Notes: generated by a model not told the origin, from the letters alone. Shown: positions 18,159 to 26,671, counted from the stretch's first letter. The stretch: 64,000 bases of DNA from Persicitalea sp964500445 (GCA_964500445.1 CAZCOG010000003.1:185493-249492); one strand, 5' to 3'. Numbers and translations: made by a program.

Positions 18159-19100
18159 ATGAAGCTTTTATTACCGCTTTTGCTTTCCTTCCTGACATTC
18201 AACGCTTTTTCTCAAACCAACTACCCCGCTCCCGAAAACCTGATGCGGCACATCAACTACCTGGCGGCCGATAAAATGAAAGGGCGCGGCACGGGCAGTC
18301 GCCAGAATCTGAAGGCGGCGAAGTACGTGGCCCGCCAATTCAAAAACTACCAGCTCGAACCCAAAGGGACCAAGGGGTACTTTCAAGCTTTTACGTCTCG
18401 CGTGCGTCGGGTAGTTGTGAAGGATAGCCTGCGCGAAACCCGTAATGTGCTGGGTTTTCTGGACAATGGCGCGGACTACACCATCGTCATCGGGGCGCAT
18501 TTCGACCACTTGGGTACGGGACGTCAGGGTAGTTCGAAAGCAGAAAATCCCGAAGGACAAATCCACAACGGGGCCGATGACAACGCCTCGGGCGTGGCCG
18601 GACTGCTGGAATTGGCCCGCTATTTCTCGGAAAATGACACGAAAGAGCCTTATAATTTTCTATTCATTGCCTTCGGGGCCGAAGAATTAGGCTTGCAGGG
18701 ATCGAGGTACTTTGTCAATAATCCTACCCTGCCGCTCGATGACATAAATTTCATGACCAATATGGATATGATTGGCCGCTACAACCCCGACCGGGGCGTG
18801 GGCATCGGCGGCTACGGCACCAGCGCAGCCTGGCCAAATATCTTCGAAAATGTTAAAAATGATAAAGTGAAGTTCTTCACTGATCGTGCCGGGAGCGGTG
18901 GCTCGGACCACGGTTCATTTTATGCCAAAGAGATTCCCGTGCTATTTTTCCACACGGGTGGCCATGACGACTATCACAAACCCACCGACGATGCCGACAA
19001 AGTAGATGCGGCGGCCGAGGCAGCGATTCTTAAAGTAGAAATTGACCTGATTGAGAACGCGATGAAACTACCCAAGCTGGAATTTCAGGAGGTGAAGTAG
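18159..19100 (+). CDS. Secreted M28-family zinc aminopeptidase
   Basis: A 313-residue exported peptidase with a signal peptide ending near FSQ (about residue 19). The di-zinc site of M28 enzymes is complete: GAHFDHLG, NGADDNASG, the catalytic/ligand pair GAEELG, NMDMIGRY and a final His in TGGHDDYHKPTDD. It should remove N-terminal amino acids from peptides in the periplasm or outside the cell. It stands alone between the divergent GH36-like gene and the convergent VF530 gene. Confidence 0.9.
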   Translation: MKLLLPLLLSFLTFNAFSQTNYPAPENLMRHINYLAADKMKGRGTGSRQNLKAAKYVARQFKNYQLEPKGTKGYFQAFTSRVRRVVVKDSLRETRNVLGFLDNGADYTIVIGAHFDHLGTGRQGSSKAENPEGQIHNGADDNASGVAGLLELARYFSENDTKEPYNFLFIAFGAEELGLQGSRYFVNNPTLPLDDINFMTNMDMIGRYNPDRGVGIGGYGTSAAWPNIFENVKNDKVKFFTDRAGSGGSDHGSFYAKEIPVLFFHTGGHDDYHKPTDDADKVDAAAEAAILKVEIDLIENAMKLPKLEFQEVK

Positions 19101-19131
19101 CAGGAATAGTTTTGAAAAATGCCAAAGATTT

Positions 19132-19347
19132 TTAGTCACTAAGACTCTGCAAGTAAAGCTCTTCCACCCGCTTCCGCGCCCATGGTGCTCGGCGCAGAAA
19201 TGTGAGACTGGACTTGATGCTGGGGTCATGCGTAAAGCAACGAATCGGCACCACCTCGCCCATTTCCTCCCAGCCATAGGTAGCGACCAGATGGTTCAGA
19301 ATATCTTCCAGCTTTACGCCATGCAGGGGCTTGTTGGGTTGAGTCAT
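19132..19347 (-). CDS. VF530 family small DNA-binding protein (DUF2132)
   Basis: A 71-residue protein matching the VF530/DUF2132 family along its length: NKPLHGVKLEDIL, YGWEEMGEVVPIRCF, DPSIKSSLTFLRR and PWARKRVEELYL. The family is annotated as DNA binding from structural similarity; its physiological role is unknown. The ATG at 19347 (MTQPNKPLHG) is preferred; a second ATG at 19359 would add four residues. It is the last gene of the minus-strand block, 81 bp after lutC, and may be transcribed separately. Confidence 0.85.
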   Translation of the reverse strand: MTQPNKPLHGVKLEDILNHLVATYGWEEMGEVVPIRCFTHDPSIKSSLTFLRRAPWARKRVEELYLQSLSD

Positions 19348-19440
19348 TTTTAGTGGCAAAGTTCCTAAGTACCAAAGTGGCTAAGTTTTTTAAAAAATCG
19401 GTAAGTGATTGAAGTCCAATGACTACTTTCACTCAGGTAC

Positions 19441-20028
19441 TCAGGTACTCCTTAAAAACACCGTCATACTCCGCGACCCGTGTGCGCCAAGCACCAGCGA
19501 TTGTTCGATGTCGGCGGTTTTGGAGGGGCCGGCCAGGAACAAGCCAAAACCATAATCGGCGTCGGCGATGCGTTCGTAGGCGTGGTGCATGGTCGCGACC
19601 AGATTATTCTTGTCAAGAATGACGGCTAGGTTTTGGGTGATGAAAGGCGCGACGCGCTGGCCAAGCTGGGTTTCAGTAAGCCAGAGGGCGGCGTTCTCGG
19701 CTACGCCCATCTGAGCTTCCAGAATATTGAGCTCGACGTTTTCCAGCGTGTGCGGGTCTAGGGTTTGCCAGTCAGTTTCGGCGATAGAAGCAAGTTCCGG
19801 GACCGTGGAAATGACGCGCTGACCTTCGTTGAAATTAGCTTTTATGTAGGAAATGGCGTCATCGAAATCTTGTATTTCAATGACTTGCCCGCCAATACCT
19901 TCAAGGATAGTCTTGAATTTTTCCACCACGTTATAATTCACTACTGCAATGTCCGAAATATCGGGCAAAGGGGTGGGGGAGGGCTGATTTTTGGCAATTG
20001 CCTCAAGAATATATTTTCTACTGTCCAT
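19441..20028 (-). CDS. lutC: Lactate utilization protein C (LUD domain)
   Basis: A 195-residue cytoplasmic protein of the LutC/YkgG family, consisting of one LUD domain. Characteristic segments are VPELASI in the N-terminal half, then AQMGVAENAALWLTE and a C-terminal FLAGPSKTADIEQSLVLG.HG. With LutA and LutB it forms the iron-sulfur L-lactate dehydrogenase system that oxidises lactate to pyruvate. Its start overlaps the end of lutB by 11 bp, indicating translational coupling. Confidence 0.9.
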   Translation of the reverse strand: MDSRKYILEAIAKNQPSPTPLPDISDIAVVNYNVVEKFKTILEGIGGQVIEIQDFDDAISYIKANFNEGQRVISTVPELASIAETDWQTLDPHTLENVELNILEAQMGVAENAALWLTETQLGQRVAPFITQNLAVILDKNNLVATMHHAYERIADADYGFGLFLAGPSKTADIEQSLVLGAHGSRSMTVFLRST

Positions 20029-21382
20029 TTCTGTTTTTTGAGTACCATTCCCGGAAACTTTCTTTGGGGGGCGCGGGCATTTCGCGCTGTTTGTACCAGG
20101 GATTCAGGCCATTACTCACCGTGAAAGGCGCAAGGCCCATTAATTTCCGACCTACTTTTCCGGCGGTCTTGAACACCCCCGGATGCGACAGCGTAAAGGT
20201 CATGGCCCGCATCCCGACTTTTTTGCCAAACGGCACGTGGCCCTCTTTCACAAGTACCTGCCGCCATTTGTAAAGCTGATCGTGAATGTCAATTTTGACC
20301 GGACAAACGTTGCTGCACGAGCCGCAAAGCGTGGAGGCAAAGGGCAGGTCGGCGTTTTTGCGCATATCCAGATTGGGCGCCAGTATGGAGCCGATCGGGC
20401 CGGCTACGGCAGAATGGTAGCTATGTCCGCCGCTGCGCCGATAGACCGGGCAGGTATTCATGCATGCACCGCAGCGGATGCATTTCAAAGAATTTCGAAA
20501 ATCCTCGCGTCCCAATTGCTGCGAACGCCCGTTGTCCACAATCACGATATGCATCTGCTGACCTGGACGCGGCTTTTTGAAGTGGCTGGAATAAGTCGTG
20601 ATCGGTTGTCCGGTCGCGGAACGCGCCAAAAGGCGGAGAAAGACACCTAAGTGCTTGCGCTTGGGGATGATCTTCTCGAAACCCATGCAGGCAATATGGA
20701 CGTCGGCCAGGTGAGCGCCCATGTCGGCGTTGCCTTCATTGGTGCATACCACGAACTCGCCGGTTTCGGCCACGGCGAAGTTGACGCCCGTCAGCGCGGC
20801 TTTGCGCGATACAAATTTCTCGCGCAGGTGCTGCCGTGCCGCTTCCGTGAGGTATTGCGGATCTTTGTTGCCTTTTTCGGTGCCGAGGTGTTGATGGAAG
20901 GTTTCGCCGACGTCTTCTTTTTTTAGGTGAATAGCGGGCAGCACAATGTGGCTGGGCTTCTCTTCCCGCAACTGCACAATGCGCTCGCCGAGATCGGTAT
21001 CTACTACATCTACGCCATGCTTCATCAAGTACTCATTGAGATGGCACTCTTCGGTGAGCATTGATTTGCTTTTGATGATCTCGGAGATGCCGTTTTCTTG
21101 CAGAATGCTGTGCACGATTTGGTTGTGTTCCAGCGCGTCCATTGCCCAATGTACCTTGATGCCATTGGCCGTCGCCTTTTCTTCAAAAGCGATCAGGTAG
21201 TCGTGCATGTGCGACAGGCCGTTATGCTTGATTTGTGAAGCCGCTTCGCGCAAAGCCTCCCACTCCGGGATCTGGAAGGCTGCCAAGTCACGTTTTTTCC
21301 GCACAAACCACAGCGTTTCGTCGTGCCAGGTCGTGCGTTCTCCGTCTTTTATAAAGTTTTCGGCTAATTCGGCGTGGTTCAT
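20018..21382 (-). CDS. lutB: Lactate utilization iron-sulfur protein B
   Basis: A 454-residue protein of the LutB/YkgF family. The N-terminal two thirds form a LUD domain (VVDTDLGERIVQL, HIVLPAIHLKKEDV, GVNFAVAETGEFVVCTNEGN). The C-terminal third binds two [4Fe-4S] clusters through CIRCGACMNTCP and TLCGSCSNVCPVKIDIH. It carries electrons from lactate oxidation with LutA and LutC. The ATG at 21382 is preferred over a TTG at 21394. A DinB-like gene separates it from lutA, which is unusual for this operon. Confidence 0.92.
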   Translation of the reverse strand: MNHAELAENFIKDGERTTWHDETLWFVRKKRDLAAFQIPEWEALREAASQIKHNGLSHMHDYLIAFEEKATANGIKVHWAMDALEHNQIVHSILQENGISEIIKSKSMLTEECHLNEYLMKHGVDVVDTDLGERIVQLREEKPSHIVLPAIHLKKEDVGETFHQHLGTEKGNKDPQYLTEAARQHLREKFVSRKAALTGVNFAVAETGEFVVCTNEGNADMGAHLADVHIACMGFEKIIPKRKHLGVFLRLLARSATGQPITTYSSHFKKPRPGQQMHIVIVDNGRSQQLGREDFRNSLKCIRCGACMNTCPVYRRSGGHSYHSAVAGPIGSILAPNLDMRKNADLPFASTLCGSCSNVCPVKIDIHDQLYKWRQVLVKEGHVPFGKKVGMRAMTFTLSHPGVFKTAGKVGRKLMGLAPFTVSNGLNPWYKQREMPAPPKESFREWYSKNRNGQ

Positions 21383-21411
21383 TTTTTCTTTCAATTCGGG
21401 AATATTTTTGA

Positions 21412-22251
21412 TCAGGCCATGACAGCTACCATATCAACTACTTTTTCGGCCAATTGCTTATTTCCTTTACTCATAATCTCCTTTCTTGCCTCTTCGGGTG
21501 TTATCGCTTTCGTAAAAATTCGCCAGCTTACTTCTTTGCTCATTGTGATTTCACTGGTCGGATTAAGGTCAGTTGCTTGTCGTAATTTCCAGGTATCACC
21601 ATCCGAGTGTAAAAACCATTCGTAGTCTGTTTCGCCCTTAACTATGAATTTAATGACTGTTCCGGCTGGTTCCTTAGCATTCCGGTAGTGGAAAGGAAGT
21701 GCGCGCATGGAGGTTTCTAAGTAGGGTTGAAATAGTTTTCCATTATACAACTCATTTTCTTTACCCAAAGTCGCCCGGATTTGCTGTTGATGGTGCCATT
21801 TCTCAGTATATTCTCTGGCAATATGAAACCAGTTTAGAGATTCATTCTCTCCCGCCCAAGCTACTGAAAAAGCAGCTTTACTCATGGGATTCAGCGTTTT
21901 TAAGTATGCGCTGTATTGCTTTCCAGTTTGTTCTAGTAATTCAATTACAATCCTCGGACTGAGTCGCTTCATAGCCAGAACCCATTCTGCATTCAATTTA
22001 TTAAGGTACTCGACCAATTCCCGATAAGAATTGATTTCAGGCCCAGAAGTACCAAAATACCCGTCCCGCAGCATGGATAAGGTACGCAGATTTCCGTCCA
22101 GTAAATGAACTGCAACATCTTTGACGCACCATGGGTAAGCCAGCGTTGGTTTCTGCCAATCTTTATCGGATAAGGTTCGCAGTACTTCGATCAACTTTGC
22201 ATCAAGTTGTGGAAAGAGATCGATTGTGGAGATGACACCCTCTGTGTTCAT
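21412..22251 (-). CDS. DinB/maleylpyruvate-isomerase-N-like metal-binding protein
   Basis: A 279-residue cytoplasmic protein. The N-terminal helical bundle resembles the DinB-like domain of mycothiol-dependent maleylpyruvate isomerases: WCVKDVAVHLLDGN supplies the first His and EKWHHQQQIR the others, which would form a metal site. The C-terminal ~100 residues resemble the SCP2-like tail of the same family (TVIKFIVKGETDYEWFL). The cofactor thiol in Bacteroidota would probably be bacillithiol; that is an inference. The gene is inserted between lutA and lutB with gaps of 27 bp and about 29 bp, so it is probably co-transcribed. Confidence 0.7.
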   Translation of the reverse strand: MNTEGVISTIDLFPQLDAKLIEVLRTLSDKDWQKPTLAYPWCVKDVAVHLLDGNLRTLSMLRDGYFGTSGPEINSYRELVEYLNKLNAEWVLAMKRLSPRIVIELLEQTGKQYSAYLKTLNPMSKAAFSVAWAGENESLNWFHIAREYTEKWHHQQQIRATLGKENELYNGKLFQPYLETSMRALPFHYRNAKEPAGTVIKFIVKGETDYEWFLHSDGDTWKLRQATDLNPTSEITMSKEVSWRIFTKAITPEEARKEIMSKGNKQLAEKVVDMVAVMA

Positions 22252-22278
22252 AGCTTAGTTTTCAGGCGTGGCCGAGTA

Positions 22279-23016
22279 CTAGACTAGTTCTCCCATGCTT
22301 ACCTCCGCTCCGTTCAAAATTTCCGCCAGGTGCATCACCCGAATCGGCAGCTTTTCCCTGCGAATTATTCCTTCCATGTGCATCAGACAAGACATGTCTC
22401 CCGCCGTAAGTACCTGCGTACCATTCTTTAAGTGATCGGCGATCCGGTCTTGCCCCATCCTCACCGATAAGGCCTCTTCCGCCACGCAGAAAGTACCCCC
22501 AAAACCGCAGCATTCATCTTTCCGGTCCAGATTGACCAGTTCCAGTCCCTCGACTTGGTTAAGCAAGCGCTCTACTTTGGAAAAAGGTGGTGCATTCAAC
22601 TCGCTCATCTGGGCGAGTTTCAGGCCGCGCTGTCCGTGACAGCTCTGGTGCAAACCGACCTTGTAGGGGAATTTTACTTTCAGGTCGTCCACGATCAGTA
22701 CATCGGTCAGGAATTCCGTCAGTTCGTAGCATTTTCGGGCGATGCCCGGCACGCCCAGGTGTTCTTTAATGTGCAATGTGCAACTACCCGATGGGCAAAC
22801 AATGTAGTCGAAACCCGTGAAGTTTTCCACGAACAAATCACTACACCCCTGAGTCAGGTGTTCAAAGCCTGAATTGGCCATCGGTTGCCCGCAACAGGTT
22901 TGGTTTTCGGGAAAATGGACGTCGCAGCCGTATTTTTCCAGAAGCTCCAAAGTAGCGATGGCTACCTGCGGGTAAAACTGATCGACGTAGCAGGGAACAA
23001 AGAGGGCAACTTTCAT
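22279..23016 (-). CDS. lutA: Lactate utilization protein A (CCG-domain Fe-S oxidoreductase)
   Basis: A 245-residue LutA/YkgE-family protein with the two cysteine-rich CCG domains of the family: TCCGQPMANSG in the first half with HQSCHGQRG after it, and ECCGFGGTFCV in the second. It is the first gene of the lut group, whose three subunits convert L-lactate to pyruvate. In this cluster its substrate is plausibly the lactate released from L-lactaldehyde by the fused rhamnose enzyme upstream. A palindromic repeat fills the gap to the rhamnose isomerase gene. Confidence 0.93.
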   Translation of the reverse strand: MKVALFVPCYVDQFYPQVAIATLELLEKYGCDVHFPENQTCCGQPMANSGFEHLTQGCSDLFVENFTGFDYIVCPSGSCTLHIKEHLGVPGIARKCYELTEFLTDVLIVDDLKVKFPYKVGLHQSCHGQRGLKLAQMSELNAPPFSKVERLLNQVEGLELVNLDRKDECCGFGGTFCVAEEALSVRMGQDRIADHLKNGTQVLTAGDMSCLMHMEGIIRREKLPIRVMHLAEILNGAEVSMGELV

Positions 23017-23030
23017 TTTTTTTGTCGTTA

Positions 23031-23099
23031 GTAGGGGCGAACCTATGTGTTCGCCCGATGGCTGGCGCGAGTTGGGCGAACACGTGGGTTCGCCCCTAC
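23031..23099. repeat. Palindromic intergenic repeat element
   Basis: Two 26-bp arms (23031-23056 and 23074-23099) form an inverted repeat with two mismatches and a 17-nt loop. The ends are GTAGGGGCGAACC and its complement. The right end supplies the TAG stop codon of the rhamnose isomerase gene (23098-23096). GTAGGGGCGAA-type palindromes occur as dispersed REP/MITE-like elements in several bacterial phyla. Confidence 0.8.
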
Positions 23100-24379
23100 A
23101 AACCTGTTGCTACCGTTTTCAGGCCGCGCTCTTTAATTAAGTTCTCCCGCACGTTCATCTTCCGATAAATTGCGATGGGATCGATGGCTCCGTCTCTTCT
23201 CAGCCGCGCTTCCCGAATCAGCGGACGGACGTCGGTGCGGTAGGCATCTTGCAATATCTCCTGACACAATACTACATCATTGTCGGCTTGCGCGGCTTGC
23301 AGGGCGGGCGCATCCACCAGCAAGGCCTGCGCATAGGCGAGCTGAATGGCTTCCAATGATTGAATGAGGTCTTCCAGCGGATCTTTGATATTGTGGCTGG
23401 CGTCGATCATCCATGCAAGCGGTGGGTTGTTGGCGTAGTTATTATTCATGCCATATACCAACTCGTTGAATATCAAGAATAATTGGTAGGGCTTGATGCT
23501 GCCGACCGTCAGGTCGTCGTCGCCGTACTTGCTGTCGTTGAAATGGAAGCCACCGAGTTTTCCCTTCATCATTAAGGTAGCTACAATTTGTTCGATGTTA
23601 GTGTTTGGCAAATGGTGCCCTAAATCCACCAGGCAGAACGCTTTTTCGCCGCACCCTTCGGCCAGAAGCAGCGAAGTACCCCAATCCTGAATGACGGTCG
23701 AATAAAAACTCGGCTCGTAAGGCTTATACTCAATGAACATCCGCCAGTCGGAAGGTAGTTCGGCGTAGATTTCCTGTAAAGATTTCTGCGTGTTTTGCAG
23801 CGACTGTCGGAAATTATTCTGTCCCGGAAAGCTGGCACCATCCGCCAACCAAACGGTCAGCGACTTCGAATCCAGCATTTTCCCATAGCGAATTACCTCG
23901 ATATTGTGGGCCACGGCTTGCTCGCGCACGGCGGCTTGCCGGTCAGCCAGCGAACCATACTTATAAGTTTGAGCCTGCTCGTTTTGATCCTGAAACGTAT
24001 TGGAATTGACGGCATCGAAGACGATACCATGACTATCGGCGCGCTGCTTGATGCCTGCTGCGTCTGAGGGAATGTCCCACGGAATGTGCAGCGACACGGC
24101 TCCGGCGGTTTGGGTCAGAGCGTGGAGCAGGCCGATGTCATCCAGCTTTTGTTCCAGATTGGTCGGTTCGCCACCAATGGAAAAACGGCCGAAGCGCGTT
24201 CCGCCCGAACCCAGCGCCCAGCTCGGAATCGCGACCTGAAAGTCGGCCAGTTTACCGACGATGTCGTCAGCATCAATGCCTTTTTTATCTAACGCTAATT
24301 TTAAAAAGCCAAAATGCTCCGCCTGTTCGGCGGAAGCATTTTGGTTGAAATCAATTATTTGATCTTTCGTGATTTTCAT
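23096..24379 (-). CDS. rhaI: L-rhamnose isomerase (TIM-barrel sugar isomerase)
   Basis: A 427-residue enzyme of the RhaI type (Pseudomonas stutzeri/Bacillus-like rather than E. coli RhaA), interconverting L-rhamnose and L-rhamnulose. Barrel motifs include PSWALGSGGTRFGRF, SLHIPWDIPSD, WLADGASFPGQ, FIEYKPYEPSFYSTV, LVDLGHHLPNTNIEQ and GGFHFNDSKYGDDDL, which carry the expected metal-binding Glu, Asp and His residues. The ATG at 24379 (MKITKDQIID) is preferred; upstream in-frame codons come from a repeat-rich spacer. Its stop codon lies in a palindromic repeat. It lies 70 bp after the aldolase-dehydrogenase gene on the same strand. Confidence 0.9.
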   Translation of the reverse strand: MKITKDQIIDFNQNASAEQAEHFGFLKLALDKKGIDADDIVGKLADFQVAIPSWALGSGGTRFGRFSIGGEPTNLEQKLDDIGLLHALTQTAGAVSLHIPWDIPSDAAGIKQRADSHGIVFDAVNSNTFQDQNEQAQTYKYGSLADRQAAVREQAVAHNIEVIRYGKMLDSKSLTVWLADGASFPGQNNFRQSLQNTQKSLQEIYAELPSDWRMFIEYKPYEPSFYSTVIQDWGTSLLLAEGCGEKAFCLVDLGHHLPNTNIEQIVATLMMKGKLGGFHFNDSKYGDDDLTVGSIKPYQLFLIFNELVYGMNNNYANNPPLAWMIDASHNIKDPLEDLIQSLEAIQLAYAQALLVDAPALQAAQADNDVVLCQEILQDAYRTDVRPLIREARLRRDGAIDPIAIYRKMNVRENLIKERGLKTVATGL

Positions 24380-24389
24380 AGTTAATATT

Positions 24390-24437
24390 CTGGATTTTGG
24401 ATACTGGATTTCGGAAAGTCTAGAAGCCAAAATCCAG
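24390..24437. repeat. 11-bp inverted repeat in the rhaI/rhaEW spacer
   Basis: CTGGATTTTGG (24390-24400) and its exact complement CCAAAATCCAG (24427-24437) flank a 26-nt loop. The hairpin lies between the rhamnose aldolase-dehydrogenase and isomerase genes. Related words recur in other spacers of the window. Confidence 0.65.
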
Positions 24438-24448
24438 TGTCCCGCATC

Positions 24449-26551
24449 TTACCGCACAAACGCGTTGGCCATGCCGCCATCGACATTGATGATATTCCCC
24501 GTACTCTTGTCCAGCACGCCTACGAAGGCAAAAACGCCATTGGCTATATCCTCAGGATAAATAATCTCGTTCATCAGGTTACGCTTGGCGTAGTGAGCGG
24601 GTAGTTCCTCTACGGTGATTCCGTAGGCTTTAGCGCGGCCCTCGGCCCAGGCACCTTCCCAAATCTTACTGCCTACGATTACGCCGTCGGGGTTGACGGT
24701 GTTCACCTTGATTTTTTCTGGCCCCAGTTCGGCGGCCAGCAAGCGAGCCATGTGTTGCTGAGCGGCTTTGGCGGTGCCGTAGCCCACGTTGTTCGGCCCG
24801 GCGACCAGGCCGTTTTTAGAGGCAATGCTGATGATGTCGCCGCCGAAGCCCTGCTTTCGCATCACCTTCACGCCCGACTGCGCCATGTGGAATTGGCCTT
24901 TGACCAATACATCCTGCAAAATATCCCAATCCTTTTGAGTCGTTTCTTCCAGCGGCTTCGAAATGGCAAGCCCGGCCGAGTGCACCACGATGTCGACGCC
25001 GCCAAATTCCAGGCAGGCTTTTTCGAACGCTTTCTCTACGTCTTCGGGGTTGGTCACGTCGCCCGCCGCGTAGGTGGATACGTCGCGCTTGTAGGTGGCA
25101 TTGGCTTCTACGAGCCGGTCTTCGGCGATGTCGGTAAGCACTACGCAGGCACCTTCGGCGGCAAGTTTGTCGGCGATAGCTTTGCCAATGCCGCCACCAC
25201 CACCCGTAACGATGGCCACACGGCGCGAGAGCGGCTGCTCCTTGGGCATCCGTTGTAGTTTGGCTTCTTCAAGCAGCCAGTACTCGATGTCGAAGGCCTC
25301 CTGCCGTGGCAGAGCCGTGTATTCCGAAATGGCCTCGGCTCCGCGCATTACGTTGATGGCGTTGACGTAGAATTCTGCCGCCACACGGGCAGTCTGCTTG
25401 TTTTTGGCAAACGTAAACATCCCCACGCCGGGATACAGAATCACGACCGGGTTATGATCGCGCACCGCCGGACTATTGTCGCGCTTGTGGGCCTGGTAAT
25501 AACCATTGTACTGCAGACGATATTCCTCAAAGGCCGAGGTGATTTGTTCTTTCACTTTATCCGTATCGCTCAAATCGGCATCCGGCGCAAGTTCCAGCAC
25601 CAGCGGCTGAATTTTGGTGCGCAGGAAGTGGTCGGGGCAGGAAGTACCGAGCGGAGCCAGGTGAGCCAGATCATGGCTGCCGACAAACTGCAACACGCGC
25701 GAATCGTCGGTGAAATGGCCGATCATACGCTTTTCGCTGGAACAGAGCCCACGCAGCACGGGAGCGAGATTGGCGGCTTGCGCCTTGCGATCAGCTTGGG
25801 GCAGGGCAGCTACTTTCTCGCCGCCGAAAATGGGACCTTTTTTGCCCAAGCGATCCTCGATGTACTGCGATGCCTGTTCAATGACTTCCAGACTATTAAC
25901 GTAACATTCGTGCGAGGTGTCGCCCCAGGTGAACAGCCCGTGACTACCCAGGATAATGCCCCGAATGCCAGGGTTTTCGGCCAGGCACTTTTCCAATTGC
26001 AGACCCAGGTCGAAGCCCGGACGCTGCCAGGGTACCCACCCCATAGTGTCGCCCCAGATTTCTTTGGTAATCGCCTCGCTGTCTTTGGCGGCGGCGATGG
26101 CGATAAGCGCGTCGGGGTGCAGGTGGTCGATGTGCTTAAAGGGCAGCATCCCATGCAGCGGCGTGTCGATCGACGGTGCCGCGCTGTCGAGGTCGTACAA
26201 AGTATGGTAAAAAAGCGCCACCATTTCGTCCTCGTGTTCGAGGCCGCGATAGATGTTTTTTAAAGCTCTCAGCTTCTCCGTGTATAGGCCAGCAATACCT
26301 TTGCGATTCAACGTACCGATGTCGCCGCCGGAGCCCTTGATCCACATCACTTCGGCAGGTTCACCCGTCAGGACATCCTTTTCCAGGGTTTTGACGCTGG
26401 TGTTGCCGCCGCCATAATTGGTGATGCGTAGGTCGGCACCTAATATATTGGAACGATACAGGAATAAAGCTACTTCATCGCCCGCAAGTTCGGCGGCTTT
26501 GGCCTCATCCCAGAGGTAGTTGACGTGCTTGAAAGTTGTGCTGGAAGTCAT
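24449..26551 (-). CDS. rhaEW: Bifunctional rhamnulose-1-phosphate aldolase / L-lactaldehyde dehydrogenase
   Basis: A 700-residue fusion. Residues 1 to about 430 are a class II aldolase domain with metal-binding His clusters (HGMLPFKHIDHLHPDA; GSHGLFTWG) that splits L-rhamnulose-1-phosphate into dihydroxyacetone phosphate and L-lactaldehyde. From about 440 a short-chain dehydrogenase follows, with nucleotide motif TGGGGGIG, catalytic Ser in ISIASKNG and YGTAK near residue 590, which oxidises lactaldehyde to lactate. This RhaE-RhaW fusion is known from Bacillus and Rhizobium relatives. The ATG at 26551 is chosen over an upstream ATG at 26638. The downstream lut genes would finish the route to pyruvate. 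Confidence 0.92.
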   Translation of the reverse strand: MTSSTTFKHVNYLWDEAKAAELAGDEVALFLYRSNILGADLRITNYGGGNTSVKTLEKDVLTGEPAEVMWIKGSGGDIGTLNRKGIAGLYTEKLRALKNIYRGLEHEDEMVALFYHTLYDLDSAAPSIDTPLHGMLPFKHIDHLHPDALIAIAAAKDSEAITKEIWGDTMGWVPWQRPGFDLGLQLEKCLAENPGIRGIILGSHGLFTWGDTSHECYVNSLEVIEQASQYIEDRLGKKGPIFGGEKVAALPQADRKAQAANLAPVLRGLCSSEKRMIGHFTDDSRVLQFVGSHDLAHLAPLGTSCPDHFLRTKIQPLVLELAPDADLSDTDKVKEQITSAFEEYRLQYNGYYQAHKRDNSPAVRDHNPVVILYPGVGMFTFAKNKQTARVAAEFYVNAINVMRGAEAISEYTALPRQEAFDIEYWLLEEAKLQRMPKEQPLSRRVAIVTGGGGGIGKAIADKLAAEGACVVLTDIAEDRLVEANATYKRDVSTYAAGDVTNPEDVEKAFEKACLEFGGVDIVVHSAGLAISKPLEETTQKDWDILQDVLVKGQFHMAQSGVKVMRKQGFGGDIISIASKNGLVAGPNNVGYGTAKAAQQHMARLLAAELGPEKIKVNTVNPDGVIVGSKIWEGAWAEGRAKAYGITVEELPAHYAKRNLMNEIIYPEDIANGVFAFVGVLDKSTGNIINVDGGMANAFVR

Positions 26552-26604
26552 TTTGATAAAGTTTTTTAGAGATTGTTTGGGAGGTGGAATATCGCTTACC
26601 TGGA

Positions 26605-26612
26605 CAAAAGTA
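26605..26612 (-). promoter_or_regulatory. Candidate -7 element before rhaEW
   Basis: On the minus strand TACTTTTG fits the TAnnTTTG -7 consensus 53 bp before the rhaEW start. No convincing TTG lies at the usual distance upstream, so a regulated, activator-dependent promoter is possible. Confidence 0.3.
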
Positions 26613-26671
26613 GTTTTTGGGCGATACCTAACCATCATACACTGTCCAAATACTGGTCGGACTTCTGGGAG

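Noticed and set aside
25454..26263. 269-residue ORF antisense to the rhamnulose-phosphate aldolase domain
   Set aside because: No start or domain evidence, and the sense strand encodes a recognised enzyme.
26641..26670. GTCC-N11-GGAC as an operator of the GntR-type regulator
   Set aside because: Only 4-bp half sites and a single occurrence; too weak without more copies.
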